Below are positions 55,379-64,000 of a stretch of 64,000 nucleotides of DNA, in pieces (position 1 is the first letter of the stretch; the number at the start of each line of letters is the position of its first letter). The position numbers were made by a program, and so were the translations under genes. Source of the stretch: Gammaproteobacteria bacterium (GTDB taxonomy: Bacteria; Pseudomonadota; Gammaproteobacteria; Nevskiales; Nevskiaceae); assembly GCA_022599775.1 (NCBI GenBank), contig JAHZLQ010000065.1, forward strand, positions 1-64,000, read 5' to 3'. The notes under the pieces were generated by a model. It ran no database searches. It had not been told where the DNA came from and was given only the letters and a program-made list of their open reading frames with translations.

Positions 55379-56161
55379 TCAGGCCAGGGCACTCAGGCGT
55401 GCCGCGACCGGCGTGGTCTTGATCGTGGAATCGGCTTCGACCACGGCCTGGATCTGTGCCTGCGCGAGTCCGGCCAGCGTCTTGCGGTCACGGTTGCCGA
55501 TGCTGATCGGACTGCAATAGTCGATTTCCACGCGCAGCACCGGCTCGCGCAGCAAGCGCAGAATGTGCCAGAACAAGGCGTCGTCGCCGACATACGGCGC
55601 GACCGCCGTGCCGTTCGCGCCCTTCCCGTAGCGCAAGGCGACCGGCTGTATCGACTTTCCGGTTTCGGTGGCCAGCCCGAACAGACGCGCATGAAAGCGC
55701 CCCACCTCGCGGCCATCGGTGGTGGTGCCTTCCGGAAAGAACAGCAGGCGTCCGCCATCGTTCAGAAACGGCTCGATGCGCGACTGTAGCGCGGCGGTCA
55801 CATTGCCGCCGCGGCGGATATAGAACGAGCCCGCGGCCGTGGTCAGCCAGCCGACGATCGGCCAGTCGCGGATGTCGGACTTGGCCACGAATCGCGTCTG
55901 TTGCTGCGCGGCGATGACCGGAATGTCGAGCCAGCTGATGTGATTGGCGACCAGGATCGGGGCCTGTGCCGAGGGCGTGCCACGCACGTCCACCTCGATA
56001 TTGAACACGTCCAGCAGAACCGACAGCCACCAACGCGACAGCCGGTCACGCGGGACACGGCTGCGCAGCAGCAGCACCGCCAGCGCCAGCAGCAGCCCAA
56101 TTATCAGGTGCAGCACCAGACGCAGCGCCCGTACGGTGCTGAGCAGAGGATTGTGGGTCAT
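55379..56161 (-). CDS. 1-acyl-glycerol-3-phosphate/lyso-ornithine lipid acyltransferase (PlsC family)
   Basis: The 260-residue membrane acyltransferase has an N-terminal helix (about 15-38). It carries the PlsC motifs NHISWLD (NHx4D) and FPEGTT. I use ATG 56161, which starts just before the membrane helix. The next gene upstream is an OlsB-like N-acyltransferase, 26 bases away. This one is therefore probably OlsA, adding the second acyl chain to lyso-ornithine lipid, rather than a phosphatidate enzyme. That choice rests on gene order. Confidence 0.85.
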   Translation of the reverse strand: MTHNPLLSTVRALRLVLHLIIGLLLALAVLLLRSRVPRDRLSRWWLSVLLDVFNIEVDVRGTPSAQAPILVANHISWLDIPVIAAQQQTRFVAKSDIRDWPIVGWLTTAAGSFYIRRGGNVTAALQSRIEPFLNDGGRLLFFPEGTTTDGREVGRFHARLFGLATETGKSIQPVALRYGKGANGTAVAPYVGDDALFWHILRLLREPVLRVEIDYCSPISIGNRDRKTLAGLAQAQIQAVVEADSTIKTTPVAARLSALA

Positions 56162-56187
56162 CCCGGGACGTGGGTTCGATGGATCGA

Positions 56188-56979
56188 TCAGTCGAGCCCG
56201 GACGCGACCACCGAGGTCAGGCTGGCGCGGTCGAGGAAGTGGCGGGCATAGCGCGGATTCAGGTCGGAGACGTTGAGCAGCATGAACACGTCCGCGCAGT
56301 TGAACTCCGTATCCCAATAGGCGTCACCGCAGGCCTTGGCGCCGAGGTTGACGTAGGCCTTGAGCAGCGGCGGCATCCGCACCGGGCCGGTCGGTCGGGC
56401 GTCGGCCGTCGGCAGGTTCACGTAGGGCCGCACACGTTGATAGGCCGGCGCCGAGTACTTCTGCCGGATCGTGTCGAGAATCGCGTGCGCGCGGGCGCCG
56501 CCGTCCTCGAGCCCGATCGAGGCGCAGCCGAACAGGTAGTCATAGCCTTCGCGCGTGATGAATCCGGCGATGCCCTGCCACAGCGTGCCGATCACGGCCC
56601 CGCTGCGGAATTCGACGTCGACGCAGGTGCGTCCGATTTCCATGACGCGGCCGGGCAGGGCATCGACCATCTGCAGATCGAATTCACTGGAGGAATAAAA
56701 GCCGCCGGCGACGGCTGCGCACTCGTCGGTGAGAATTCGGGTGCAGGCGATGACGCGACCGCTTTCGACCTCGCGCACCATCAGATGCCGACAGTGGGCG
56801 TCGTATTCGTCGGTGTCGATATGCGCCTCCCCGCCGTCGATCTGTGCCCCCATTTCGCCGGCGAAGATGCGGTAGCGCAGTTTCAGGGTTTCGAGAATCT
56901 CCGCACGCGTGTTCGCGAAACTCACTTCGAAGCGAGGCGGCGCGGTGAGTCCATTGTTGCGGTCCGTCTGGGGCTGCAT
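56188..56979 (-). CDS. OlsB-type L-ornithine N-acyltransferase
   Basis: The 263-residue protein belongs to the GNAT-like OlsB/hemolysin-acyltransferase family, with LKLRYRIFAGEMGAQI near 33-48, MEIGRTCVDVEFRSGAVIGT and YLFGCASIGLEDG. OlsB transfers a 3-hydroxyacyl chain from ACP to ornithine, starting ornithine lipid synthesis, which replaces phospholipids when phosphate is scarce. The PlsC-family gene directly downstream fits OlsA. I see no Pho box, though this would need a search. Confidence 0.85.
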   Translation of the reverse strand: MQPQTDRNNGLTAPPRFEVSFANTRAEILETLKLRYRIFAGEMGAQIDGGEAHIDTDEYDAHCRHLMVREVESGRVIACTRILTDECAAVAGGFYSSSEFDLQMVDALPGRVMEIGRTCVDVEFRSGAVIGTLWQGIAGFITREGYDYLFGCASIGLEDGGARAHAILDTIRQKYSAPAYQRVRPYVNLPTADARPTGPVRMPPLLKAYVNLGAKACGDAYWDTEFNCADVFMLLNVSDLNPRYARHFLDRASLTSVVASGLD

Positions 56980-57043
56980 GGCATGACCCGTTCATGAAGA
57001 CGGCGCCACTGTATGAACCGGCTGTTGAACTCAGGTGACCGGA

Positions 57044-59548
57044 CTATGAACCTTCGATGACGCCCCGGCGCCATTCCGAACGGATCGCCGGATCGCTCCA
57101 GATGCGTTGATGCAATGAGGACAGCAGGTCCGGCGCGCCCAGCAGGAAGTTGCGTTCCGTGTCCGACAGGCTGCTCGGCAGGAGTTTGAGGTCCTGCTCC
57201 AGGCGTTCCCGCCGCTGCGCTTCCACGGGCATTGGAATCTGGGTGCGAGGACGCCCCGATGCGCAGGCGATGGCATTGGCCACCGGTTCGGCGACCGCGC
57301 GCAGAAAGCCGGCCTCGTAGGGGTCGGGCTCTTTCAGGAACGTCGCCAGCGCACGCAGTTCCTCGGGCGGGGCGGTTTCCTCGGGAATCAGGAACAGCTT
57401 GCGCTGGCGACACCAGCGGCCGAGCGTGACGCGGCTGGAAAACACCGACATCGGAATGGCGATGATCAGGCTGCCGGCGATCGGTGCCAGCCACCACAGG
57501 AACGTCGGGTTCAGCCAGTAGACGAACGCGGCCCACACCAGGCCCAGTACGGTGCCGCTGCCGTGGCGGCGCAGCGCCTCGCTCCAGGGTGTTGCAGCGT
57601 CGTCGCGCGGCGGCGACTTCCACTTGGTGCCGAAGCCGAGCAGCGCACCGCTCACGTAGCGGGCGTGAAACAGCATGCGGATCGGTGCCAGGATGGCCGA
57701 GAACAGCATTTCGAACAGCAGGCTGTCGATCAGCTTGAAAGCGCCGCCGAACGGTTTGCTGCGACCGCGCAGGATCAGCAGCAGCGCGGCGAGGATTTTC
57801 GGCAGGAACAGCAGCGTCATGGTCGCGCCGAACAATTGCAGCGCCCATTCCGGGTGCCACTCGGGCCAGGTCGGGAACAGCTGGTAGGGCTGCGAGAAGT
57901 ATTCGGGTTCGACCAGTTCATGGCGCGCCAGCGAGGTCGTCGACAGCACCAGAAAGATGAACCACAGCGGCGCCGAGAGATAGGCCATGACACCGGTCAT
58001 GAACACCGCGCGGTGGGCCGGATGCAGGCCCTGCGCCAGAAACAGGCGGAAGTTCTGCAGATTGCCCTGGCACCAGCGCTGGTCGCGCTGCAGTTCGTCG
58101 AGCAGCGCCGGCGGCATTTCCTCGTGACTGCCCGGCAGATCGTAGGCGATCCACACGCCCCAGCCGGCGCGCCGCATCAGCGCCGCCTCGACGAAGTCGT
58201 GGCTCATGATCTCGCCGGCCAGCGGGCCGCTGCCGGGCAGCTTGCTGAGCGCGCAGTGGCGGATGAACGGCGCCACGCGGATCATCGCGTTGTGACCCCA
58301 GTAGTGGGATTCGCCGAGCTGCCAGAAATGCAGCCCGGCGGTGAACAGCGGTCCGTAGCAGCGCGTCGCGAACTGCTGGATGCGCGCATACAGCGTGTCG
58401 CGGCCCGAGGCCATCGGTGCGGTCTGGATGATGCCGGCGGTGGGATTGGCCTCCATCAGCTGCGCCAGGCGGTACAGACAATCGCCGGACATCACGCTGT
58501 CGGCGTCGAGGATCACCATGTACTTGTAGCCGCTGCCCCAGCGCCGGCACCAGTCGGCGACGTTGCCGCTCTTGCGCTTGATGCGGTGTTGGCGACGTCG
58601 GTAGAAGATGTGGCCGAAGCCGTCCACCTCCTCGCACAGCTTCATCCAGGCTTCGACCTCGGCGACGCGGACGTCGGCTTCGGAGCTGTCGCTGAGTACG
58701 TAGAAATCGAAGCGCGGCAGCTGGCCGGTGCGGCGCGTCGATTCGAAAGTGGCGCGCAGCCCCGCGAAGACGCGATGCACGTCCTCGTTGCAGATCGGCA
58801 TCAGGATCGCGGTGCGCACGTTGTCGGCGACCGCGGCGTCGGGTTCTGCCGTCGCGGAAATCGCGTATTTGTCACGACCCGAAAGCAGTGCCCAGAAGCC
58901 CATCAGCGCGGTCCAGAAGCCGGCCGACACCCAGGCGAACAGGATTGCGTACAGGATCAGGATCGTCAGTTCCAGCGCGTCCTGACCGTGGTACGGCAGC
59001 ACCGCGGTCATGAAATAGGTGCCGTAGATCGTCTGGCCAATCACCAGGCCCAGCAATAGCAAGCGACGGATGGTGCCGGTCACGGCCCAGGCCGGCAGCT
59101 TGGTTTCGGGTTTGCGTGCGTCGGTCTCGCCCGCGGCGAGACGGCGACGCTTGCCGAAGAAGCGGCTGCGTAGTCCGCGCCCGATTCGTACCAGAAGATT
59201 GCGTGACAGCGCTTCCGGTCGCATCGAGGCGCGACTCAGCGGCGGCGTGGTGATCAGGCGGAAGCGCCCCTGCAGGTCGCGAACCAGCGGTGCGCGCGGA
59301 TGTTCTCCACGAATGCGCAGGGCAATCGAGCTTTCCGGGCCTTCGCTGCCGGCGAGACGGCGATGGGCTTCCTCGAAGGCGGCCGCCTGACCCTGTTGCT
59401 CGGCGACCTCGCGTAGCGATCGGCGCTGTGACTCATCCAGTGGCAGGCGGCCAAGGTAGGCATCGAAAGCCGCGCGGCTGGCGGCGGACACGCTCGGTCG
59501 GGATGCCGACTGGGGCTCGATCGACTCGGCTCCGGGAGGAGTGCTCAT
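57044..59548 (-). CDS. opgH: glucans biosynthesis glucosyltransferase H
   Basis: OpgH (MdoH) is the inner membrane glycosyltransferase that polymerises the linear beta-1,2 glucan backbone of osmoregulated periplasmic glucans. The 834-residue protein has N-terminal helices (about 160-240), a GT2 domain with YMVILDADSVMSGD and DQRWCQGNLQNF, and C-terminal helices. It overlaps opgG by four bases. The opposite strand has a long open frame that I regard as a shadow. Confidence 0.95.
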   Translation of the reverse strand: MSTPPGAESIEPQSASRPSVSAASRAAFDAYLGRLPLDESQRRSLREVAEQQGQAAAFEEAHRRLAGSEGPESSIALRIRGEHPRAPLVRDLQGRFRLITTPPLSRASMRPEALSRNLLVRIGRGLRSRFFGKRRRLAAGETDARKPETKLPAWAVTGTIRRLLLLGLVIGQTIYGTYFMTAVLPYHGQDALELTILILYAILFAWVSAGFWTALMGFWALLSGRDKYAISATAEPDAAVADNVRTAILMPICNEDVHRVFAGLRATFESTRRTGQLPRFDFYVLSDSSEADVRVAEVEAWMKLCEEVDGFGHIFYRRRQHRIKRKSGNVADWCRRWGSGYKYMVILDADSVMSGDCLYRLAQLMEANPTAGIIQTAPMASGRDTLYARIQQFATRCYGPLFTAGLHFWQLGESHYWGHNAMIRVAPFIRHCALSKLPGSGPLAGEIMSHDFVEAALMRRAGWGVWIAYDLPGSHEEMPPALLDELQRDQRWCQGNLQNFRLFLAQGLHPAHRAVFMTGVMAYLSAPLWFIFLVLSTTSLARHELVEPEYFSQPYQLFPTWPEWHPEWALQLFGATMTLLFLPKILAALLLILRGRSKPFGGAFKLIDSLLFEMLFSAILAPIRMLFHARYVSGALLGFGTKWKSPPRDDAATPWSEALRRHGSGTVLGLVWAAFVYWLNPTFLWWLAPIAGSLIIAIPMSVFSSRVTLGRWCRQRKLFLIPEETAPPEELRALATFLKEPDPYEAGFLRAVAEPVANAIACASGRPRTQIPMPVEAQRRERLEQDLKLLPSSLSDTERNFLLGAPDLLSSLHQRIWSDPAIRSEWRRGVIEGS

Positions 59549-61056
59549 TGGGCGGGCAGCAGATAGCTCCAGGTTTCGGAGAGCGGTTTGTCGCCATCAC
59601 GCAGCGCCGCGCGCATCTCCACCGGCTTGCCGGAATCCTTGACGCGGTAGCGCAGGTTCAGCCGCCAACCGCCCGTCGCCGGGTTGGGTTGCAACTGCTT
59701 CTCCATGAGTTCTCCGTTGTCATTGATCCAGACCGGAGCATCGATTTTGGCAGCTTGAGCCAGATTTGCCAGCGGTCCGCCCACAAAATCCACGACCATG
59801 CGCAGCGAGTCGTCCGGTTCGCGGCGGAAGCCGTGGCCGCGCCGCGTCTGCACCACGCGCGCCAGCTCGGGACCGCTCAGCTCGTCGTGCTCGAACGACA
59901 TCCGGTAGGCGTATTGGAAGGCCTCACCGGGCTTGGGCTGGGTCGCCGGCACCCAGAAGGCGACCACGTTATCGTTGGTCTCGTCCTTGGTTGGAATCAT
60001 GATCAGTTCGACGCGACCCTTGCCCCAGTCCCCTTTGGGCGTGATCCAGGCGCTGGGCCGCAGGTCGTAGCGGGTCTCCAGATCCTGGTAATTGGTGAAG
60101 TCACGGTCTCGCTGCATCAGCCCGAAGCCCTTGAGCGTTTCGGTGCCGAACGAGGTGCTGACCAGACGCTTGGGGTTGGTCAGCGGGCGCCACACCCACT
60201 CGCCGGTGCCGTCGTCGACCAGCAGGCCGTCGGAATCGTGAACCTCGGGGCGGAAGTCCTCGAACGGCGAGGTCTGGTTCTCGCCGTAGTAGTACATGCT
60301 CGTCAACGGCGCAAGCCCGAGCTTGCCGACCTTGTCACGCATGAACAGGGTGACTTCGACGTCGACCTTGGTATTGACGCCGGGTTGCAGCACGAAGCGA
60401 TAGGCGCCGGCGGCGCGCGGCGAATCGAGCAGCGCGTAGATTTCCAGCGAGGTCGAGCTCGGCGCTGGCCACACCACCCAGAACTCGGTGAAGGCCGGAA
60501 ATTCCTCACCCGAAATTAGCCCGGTGTCGATCGCCAGTCCACGGCCCGATAGCCCGTAGCGCTGATGCTTGCCCAGTGCGCGGAAGTAGCTCGCGCCGCG
60601 AAACACCATGACCTCGTCCTTGAAGTCCGGCTTGTTGATCGGATAGTGCACGCGGAAGCCGGAATAGCCGACATCGCCGAAGCTGCTGGGATCGAACTTG
60701 TTCTTGCCGAAGTCGAACGAGTCCGGATTGTAGGACAGACGGCGCACGCCATCGGCGCTGATCAGATTGACCGTGACCGACTGCTGATACTGGCGGCCCG
60801 GATGGAAGAACTGCAGTTCGAACGGGAGCTTGGCGCCGCGCCACAGTGCCTTTTCGGGCTTGAAGCGGATGTCGCGGTAGGCGTCATAGTCGATTTCGCG
60901 CAAGGGGCCGGGCAGATTGTTCTGCGGCGCCTCGTAGGCCTGGGTGGACAGCTTCCGGGCGCGCGCCACCACATCCTCGAAACCGAAGGCCGATGCGATG
61001 CCGGGCAGGCACAGCGCCATCGCGAGGAGCGCTCGAAGAAAATGCGTTGAACTCAT
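59545..61056 (-). CDS. opgG: glucans biosynthesis protein G
   Basis: OpgG (MdoG) is a periplasmic protein needed for glucan branching. Recent work shows this family has beta-1,2-glucanase-like activity. The 503-residue protein has a signal peptide (about 1-23) and the segments EIDYDAYRDIRFKPEKALWR and YYYGENQTSPFEDFRPEVHD that identify the family. It is coupled with opgH. Confidence 0.95.
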   Translation of the reverse strand: MSSTHFLRALLAMALCLPGIASAFGFEDVVARARKLSTQAYEAPQNNLPGPLREIDYDAYRDIRFKPEKALWRGAKLPFELQFFHPGRQYQQSVTVNLISADGVRRLSYNPDSFDFGKNKFDPSSFGDVGYSGFRVHYPINKPDFKDEVMVFRGASYFRALGKHQRYGLSGRGLAIDTGLISGEEFPAFTEFWVVWPAPSSTSLEIYALLDSPRAAGAYRFVLQPGVNTKVDVEVTLFMRDKVGKLGLAPLTSMYYYGENQTSPFEDFRPEVHDSDGLLVDDGTGEWVWRPLTNPKRLVSTSFGTETLKGFGLMQRDRDFTNYQDLETRYDLRPSAWITPKGDWGKGRVELIMIPTKDETNDNVVAFWVPATQPKPGEAFQYAYRMSFEHDELSGPELARVVQTRRGHGFRREPDDSLRMVVDFVGGPLANLAQAAKIDAPVWINDNGELMEKQLQPNPATGGWRLNLRYRVKDSGKPVEMRAALRDGDKPLSETWSYLLPAQ

Positions 61057-61143
61057 ATCCTCAAAATCCGTTCTTCGGCAGCGCCCGCAGAGACTCGGCG
61101 ACGGCTGACTGCGGGCTGGGTAGCCTGCCGGTTACAGCCACCA

Positions 61144-62307
61144 TCAACGGCCGGGAATTCCCGGCACGCCAACCCGAACACGGTAGACCTGATACGGCGC
61201 GGCTCGATCGATCTGTACAGGCAAGCGCCCCAACACCTGCTGGAGCGAGCTGCAGGTAATGTAGAGGGCACCATCCGGACCGAAACTTAACCCATCCGGC
61301 CAGCGCAGCAGCGGGCTCTGGATCAGCGTTCCGAGGGTGCGATCCTGCCACAGCACGGCGATCGCGGAATGCTCGATGTCGGTCAGATAGACGTTGCCGC
61401 GCTGATCCACACTGATGCCGTCGGTCATGGTCTTGGGCGCGAAGATTTCCACGCGATTGGCGAGCTGGCTGGCGCTCAGCGACTCGTTCATCAGATCGGC
61501 GGTCTTCACCCGATACAGATGCAGGCTGCTCACGGGCGCGAAGTACAGCCACAGGCCGCTCGCATCGAGCCCGACCGCATCCACGCCAGGGCGTACGCTG
61601 AACAGGTAGAACAGTTCCATACGCCGGCCCTGCACGCGCGGCGTGTAGTACTCGGCGGTGACGGAGGGATGTTCGTCGAGCACGCGACGCGCGCTGTGGT
61701 TGGCCACGTCGTAGACGATCAGCGCGGGATTCTGGGCCAACAGGCTGGCGTCGGAGATGAAGATCGTATTGCCGTCCGGCATCACTTGCAGATCGTTGAG
61801 GTGCGAGCCGTAGCCGGCGATCTCGCGCGGGAAGCTGAAATTTTCGAGGAGTTCGCCGCTGTCGATGTCGAAGGCCAGCAGGCGTGCCGGGTGCAGGCCG
61901 TGGTTGCCGTTGTCGAGGACCCACAAGCGGTTCTGCGCGTCGACGCGAACGCCGAGCACCGTATCGAAGCTGTCCGGTTCACCTTCGCCGGTCTGGAACG
62001 CGAGGTTGGGGAAGGGTTTCATCTGCCCGTCCACCAGCTCCACGACCTTCCATGCGGGGCGGGCTTCCGGGTGCAGCGACACGAAAATCCGTCCGCTCGC
62101 GGACACGCTGATATTGCCGGGTGGGGTCGGCAGATCGGCTACGCGCTCCAGCGCGGACGCCGGCATCTGCGGCGGCGTGTCGCGAGCCGGAAAATCGTTG
62201 CCGCCGCCGTAGCGCCACTTCACGGCGGCGCCCAGCAGCAGGATCAGGATGACGATGAACGTCAGCAGCCGGCTCAGGAACCGGCCGAGCAGTGACCGCC
62301 CGCTCAT
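61144..62307 (-). CDS. membrane-anchored royal-jelly/yellow-type beta-propeller protein
   Basis: The 387-residue protein has an N-terminal helix (about 10-32) that anchors or exports it. A six-bladed propeller follows that resembles MRJP/yellow-like and SMP-30 families: [40 protein letters not shown] and [19 protein letters not shown]. Bacterial members are annotated as L-dopachrome tautomerase-related, but the substrate is unknown. The ATG at 62307 overlaps the stop of the RNase T gene (ATGA), and opgG lies 87 bases downstream. Confidence 0.82.
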   Translation of the reverse strand: MSGRSLLGRFLSRLLTFIVILILLLGAAVKWRYGGGNDFPARDTPPQMPASALERVADLPTPPGNISVSASGRIFVSLHPEARPAWKVVELVDGQMKPFPNLAFQTGEGEPDSFDTVLGVRVDAQNRLWVLDNGNHGLHPARLLAFDIDSGELLENFSFPREIAGYGSHLNDLQVMPDGNTIFISDASLLAQNPALIVYDVANHSARRVLDEHPSVTAEYYTPRVQGRRMELFYLFSVRPGVDAVGLDASGLWLYFAPVSSLHLYRVKTADLMNESLSASQLANRVEIFAPKTMTDGISVDQRGNVYLTDIEHSAIAVLWQDRTLGTLIQSPLLRWPDGLSFGPDGALYITCSSLQQVLGRLPVQIDRAAPYQVYRVRVGVPGIPGR

Positions 62308-62969
62308 GGGATGACGTCTGCCGCGGTGTCGGCGGTGATCGGCAGCGTCACCTCGAACAATGGCCTGATGCGGTTGACGATCCAGCAATACAGGTCGGCG
62401 GTCTGTTCCGCGTCATAGATCGCCGAATGCGCCTCCGAATCGCTGTACGGAAAACCGGCGGCCTCAAGCGCGCGTCTCAGCACCGTCTGCCCCAGCGCGG
62501 CGCCGCCCAGCGTTGCCGTATCGAACACCGAAAACGGGTGGAACGGATTGCGTTTGTAAGCGTTGCGGGCACAGGCAGCATTGACGAAACCGAGATCGAA
62601 GTGTGCATTGTGGCCGACTAGGATTGCACGTTTGCAGCCGGCTTCCGACACTGCACGGCGGATCGGCCGGCATACCTTGTCGAGCGCCGCACGCTCATCG
62701 ATCGCCATGCGCAGCGGATGGTCAACGATGATGCCATTGACGTCCAGCGACGCCTTTTCGATATTCGCGCCGGGGAACGGCTGCACCTGCGCGGCATGGG
62801 TTTCCTGCCGAAACAGCTGCCCGTCCTCGTCGATACCGAGAATCACCACGGCGATTTCGAGTAGCGCGTCGGTCTGTGCATTGAAGCCGCCGGTTTCCAC
62901 ATCCACGACCACGGGCAGAAAACCGCGGAAGCGGCGCGACATCGGCACGTGTATGCGTGGGGGTTCCAT
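62304..62969 (-). CDS. rnt: ribonuclease T
   Basis: RNase T is a DnaQ-fold 3'-5' exoribonuclease that trims tRNA and other stable RNA ends. The 221-residue protein has the exonuclease motifs [21 protein letters not shown] and [14 protein letters not shown]. This is a gammaproteobacterial enzyme, which supports the placement of the genome. ATG 62969 is used; a downstream ATG at 62942 would also keep all motifs. Confidence 0.94.
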   Translation of the reverse strand: MEPPRIHVPMSRRFRGFLPVVVDVETGGFNAQTDALLEIAVVILGIDEDGQLFRQETHAAQVQPFPGANIEKASLDVNGIIVDHPLRMAIDERAALDKVCRPIRRAVSEAGCKRAILVGHNAHFDLGFVNAACARNAYKRNPFHPFSVFDTATLGGAALGQTVLRRALEAAGFPYSDSEAHSAIYDAEQTADLYCWIVNRIRPLFEVTLPITADTAADVIP

Positions 62970-63059
62970 GGGCTCGTTTTAAATGCGGCGCTGCATCATA
63001 GCATCGCCCCTTGTGGGGGCTGGCTGAACGCCCGGTGCAGGCGTGGCCGGCAACTCTTA

Positions 63060-63065
63060 TATAAT
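63060..63065 (+). promoter_or_regulatory. argG: putative -10 element for argG
   Basis: TATAAT is a perfect sigma-70 -10 box, 72 bases before the argG ATG. The -35 position (63036-63041, TGCAGG) is poor. Confidence 0.55.
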
Positions 63066-63137
63066 GCCGCGCCCTCCAAGCGGAGCGGCACCGCGCTGCG
63101 GGACCACCGCATTTCCATTCGTCCGCCGGACCCTGTC

Positions 63138-64000
<863 letters not shown>

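Noticed and set aside
57563-59059. 498-codon plus-strand frame opposite opgH
   Set aside because: It is a shadow of a firmly assigned glycosyltransferase, with Gln/Arg/His-rich composition.

Overview
The window is GC-rich, densely coded bacterial chromosome. It has no rRNA or tRNA gene and no CRISPR array that I can see, and almost all of it is ordinary core and lifestyle genes. Several gene orders are typical of Gammaproteobacteria: miaB-phoH-ybeY-corC, lptD-surA-pdxA-rsmA, bamD divergent from rluD-pgeF, amgK-murU divergent from lptD, opgG-opgH, and an RNase T gene. A wax-ester-synthase-like acyltransferase, an MMPL/RND transporter paired with a BNR-repeat protein, and a tad locus carrying a DUF3613 gene suggest a free-living, possibly lipid- or hydrocarbon-using member near Nevskiales/Xanthomonadales. 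That placement is inference.

Layout. 1-3.9 kb: the tail of an IS4-type transposase, then lemA, two TPM-domain genes, a MoxR ATPase and a small secreted protein of unknown function. 3.9-10 kb: urocanate hydratase, an OsmC peroxidase, a crotonase, a WS/DGAT acyltransferase, and a leftward pair (an Ada-like repair protein and a methyltransferase). 10-15.1 kb: miaB-phoH-ybeY-corC, followed by a DUF4105 (Lnb-type) membrane protein in the position that lnt holds in related bacteria. 15.2-19 kb: a von Willebrand lipoprotein, a sigma factor, a membrane protein that looks like its anti-sigma factor, and a DUF2461 gene. 19-22 kb: pilR and pilS. 22.2-28.8 kb: sucC-sucD, nadE, bamD, rluD, pgeF. 29-32.6 kb: a BNR-repeat protein and an MMPL transporter. 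32.7-34.3 kb: an MNT/HEPN toxin-antitoxin-like pair with a frameshifted HEPN gene, then apaH.

34.4-46.5 kb is a compact tad (Flp pilus) locus: flp, prepilin peptidase, tadE, cpaB, cpaC, a cpaE/tadZ-like gene without a P-loop, cpaF, tadB, tadC, tadD and a DUF3613 gene. A PAS-GGDEF protein with a degenerate EAL domain follows. 46.5-54.2 kb is envelope assembly and peptidoglycan recycling: uspA, rsmA, pdxA, surA and lptD leftward, amgK and murU rightward. 54.2-63 kb reads leftward: lipA, an olsA-like acyltransferase and olsB-like acyltransferase (ornithine lipids), opgH and opgG (osmoregulated glucans), a royal-jelly/yellow-type beta-propeller protein, and RNase T. The window ends inside argG.

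The observations I consider most worth pursuing are the DUF4105 protein in the lnt slot, the vWA/sigma/anti-sigma module, the broken HEPN gene, the P-loop-less TadZ with the GGDEF/pseudo-EAL protein next to it, and a palindromic dispersed-type repeat between murU and lipA.
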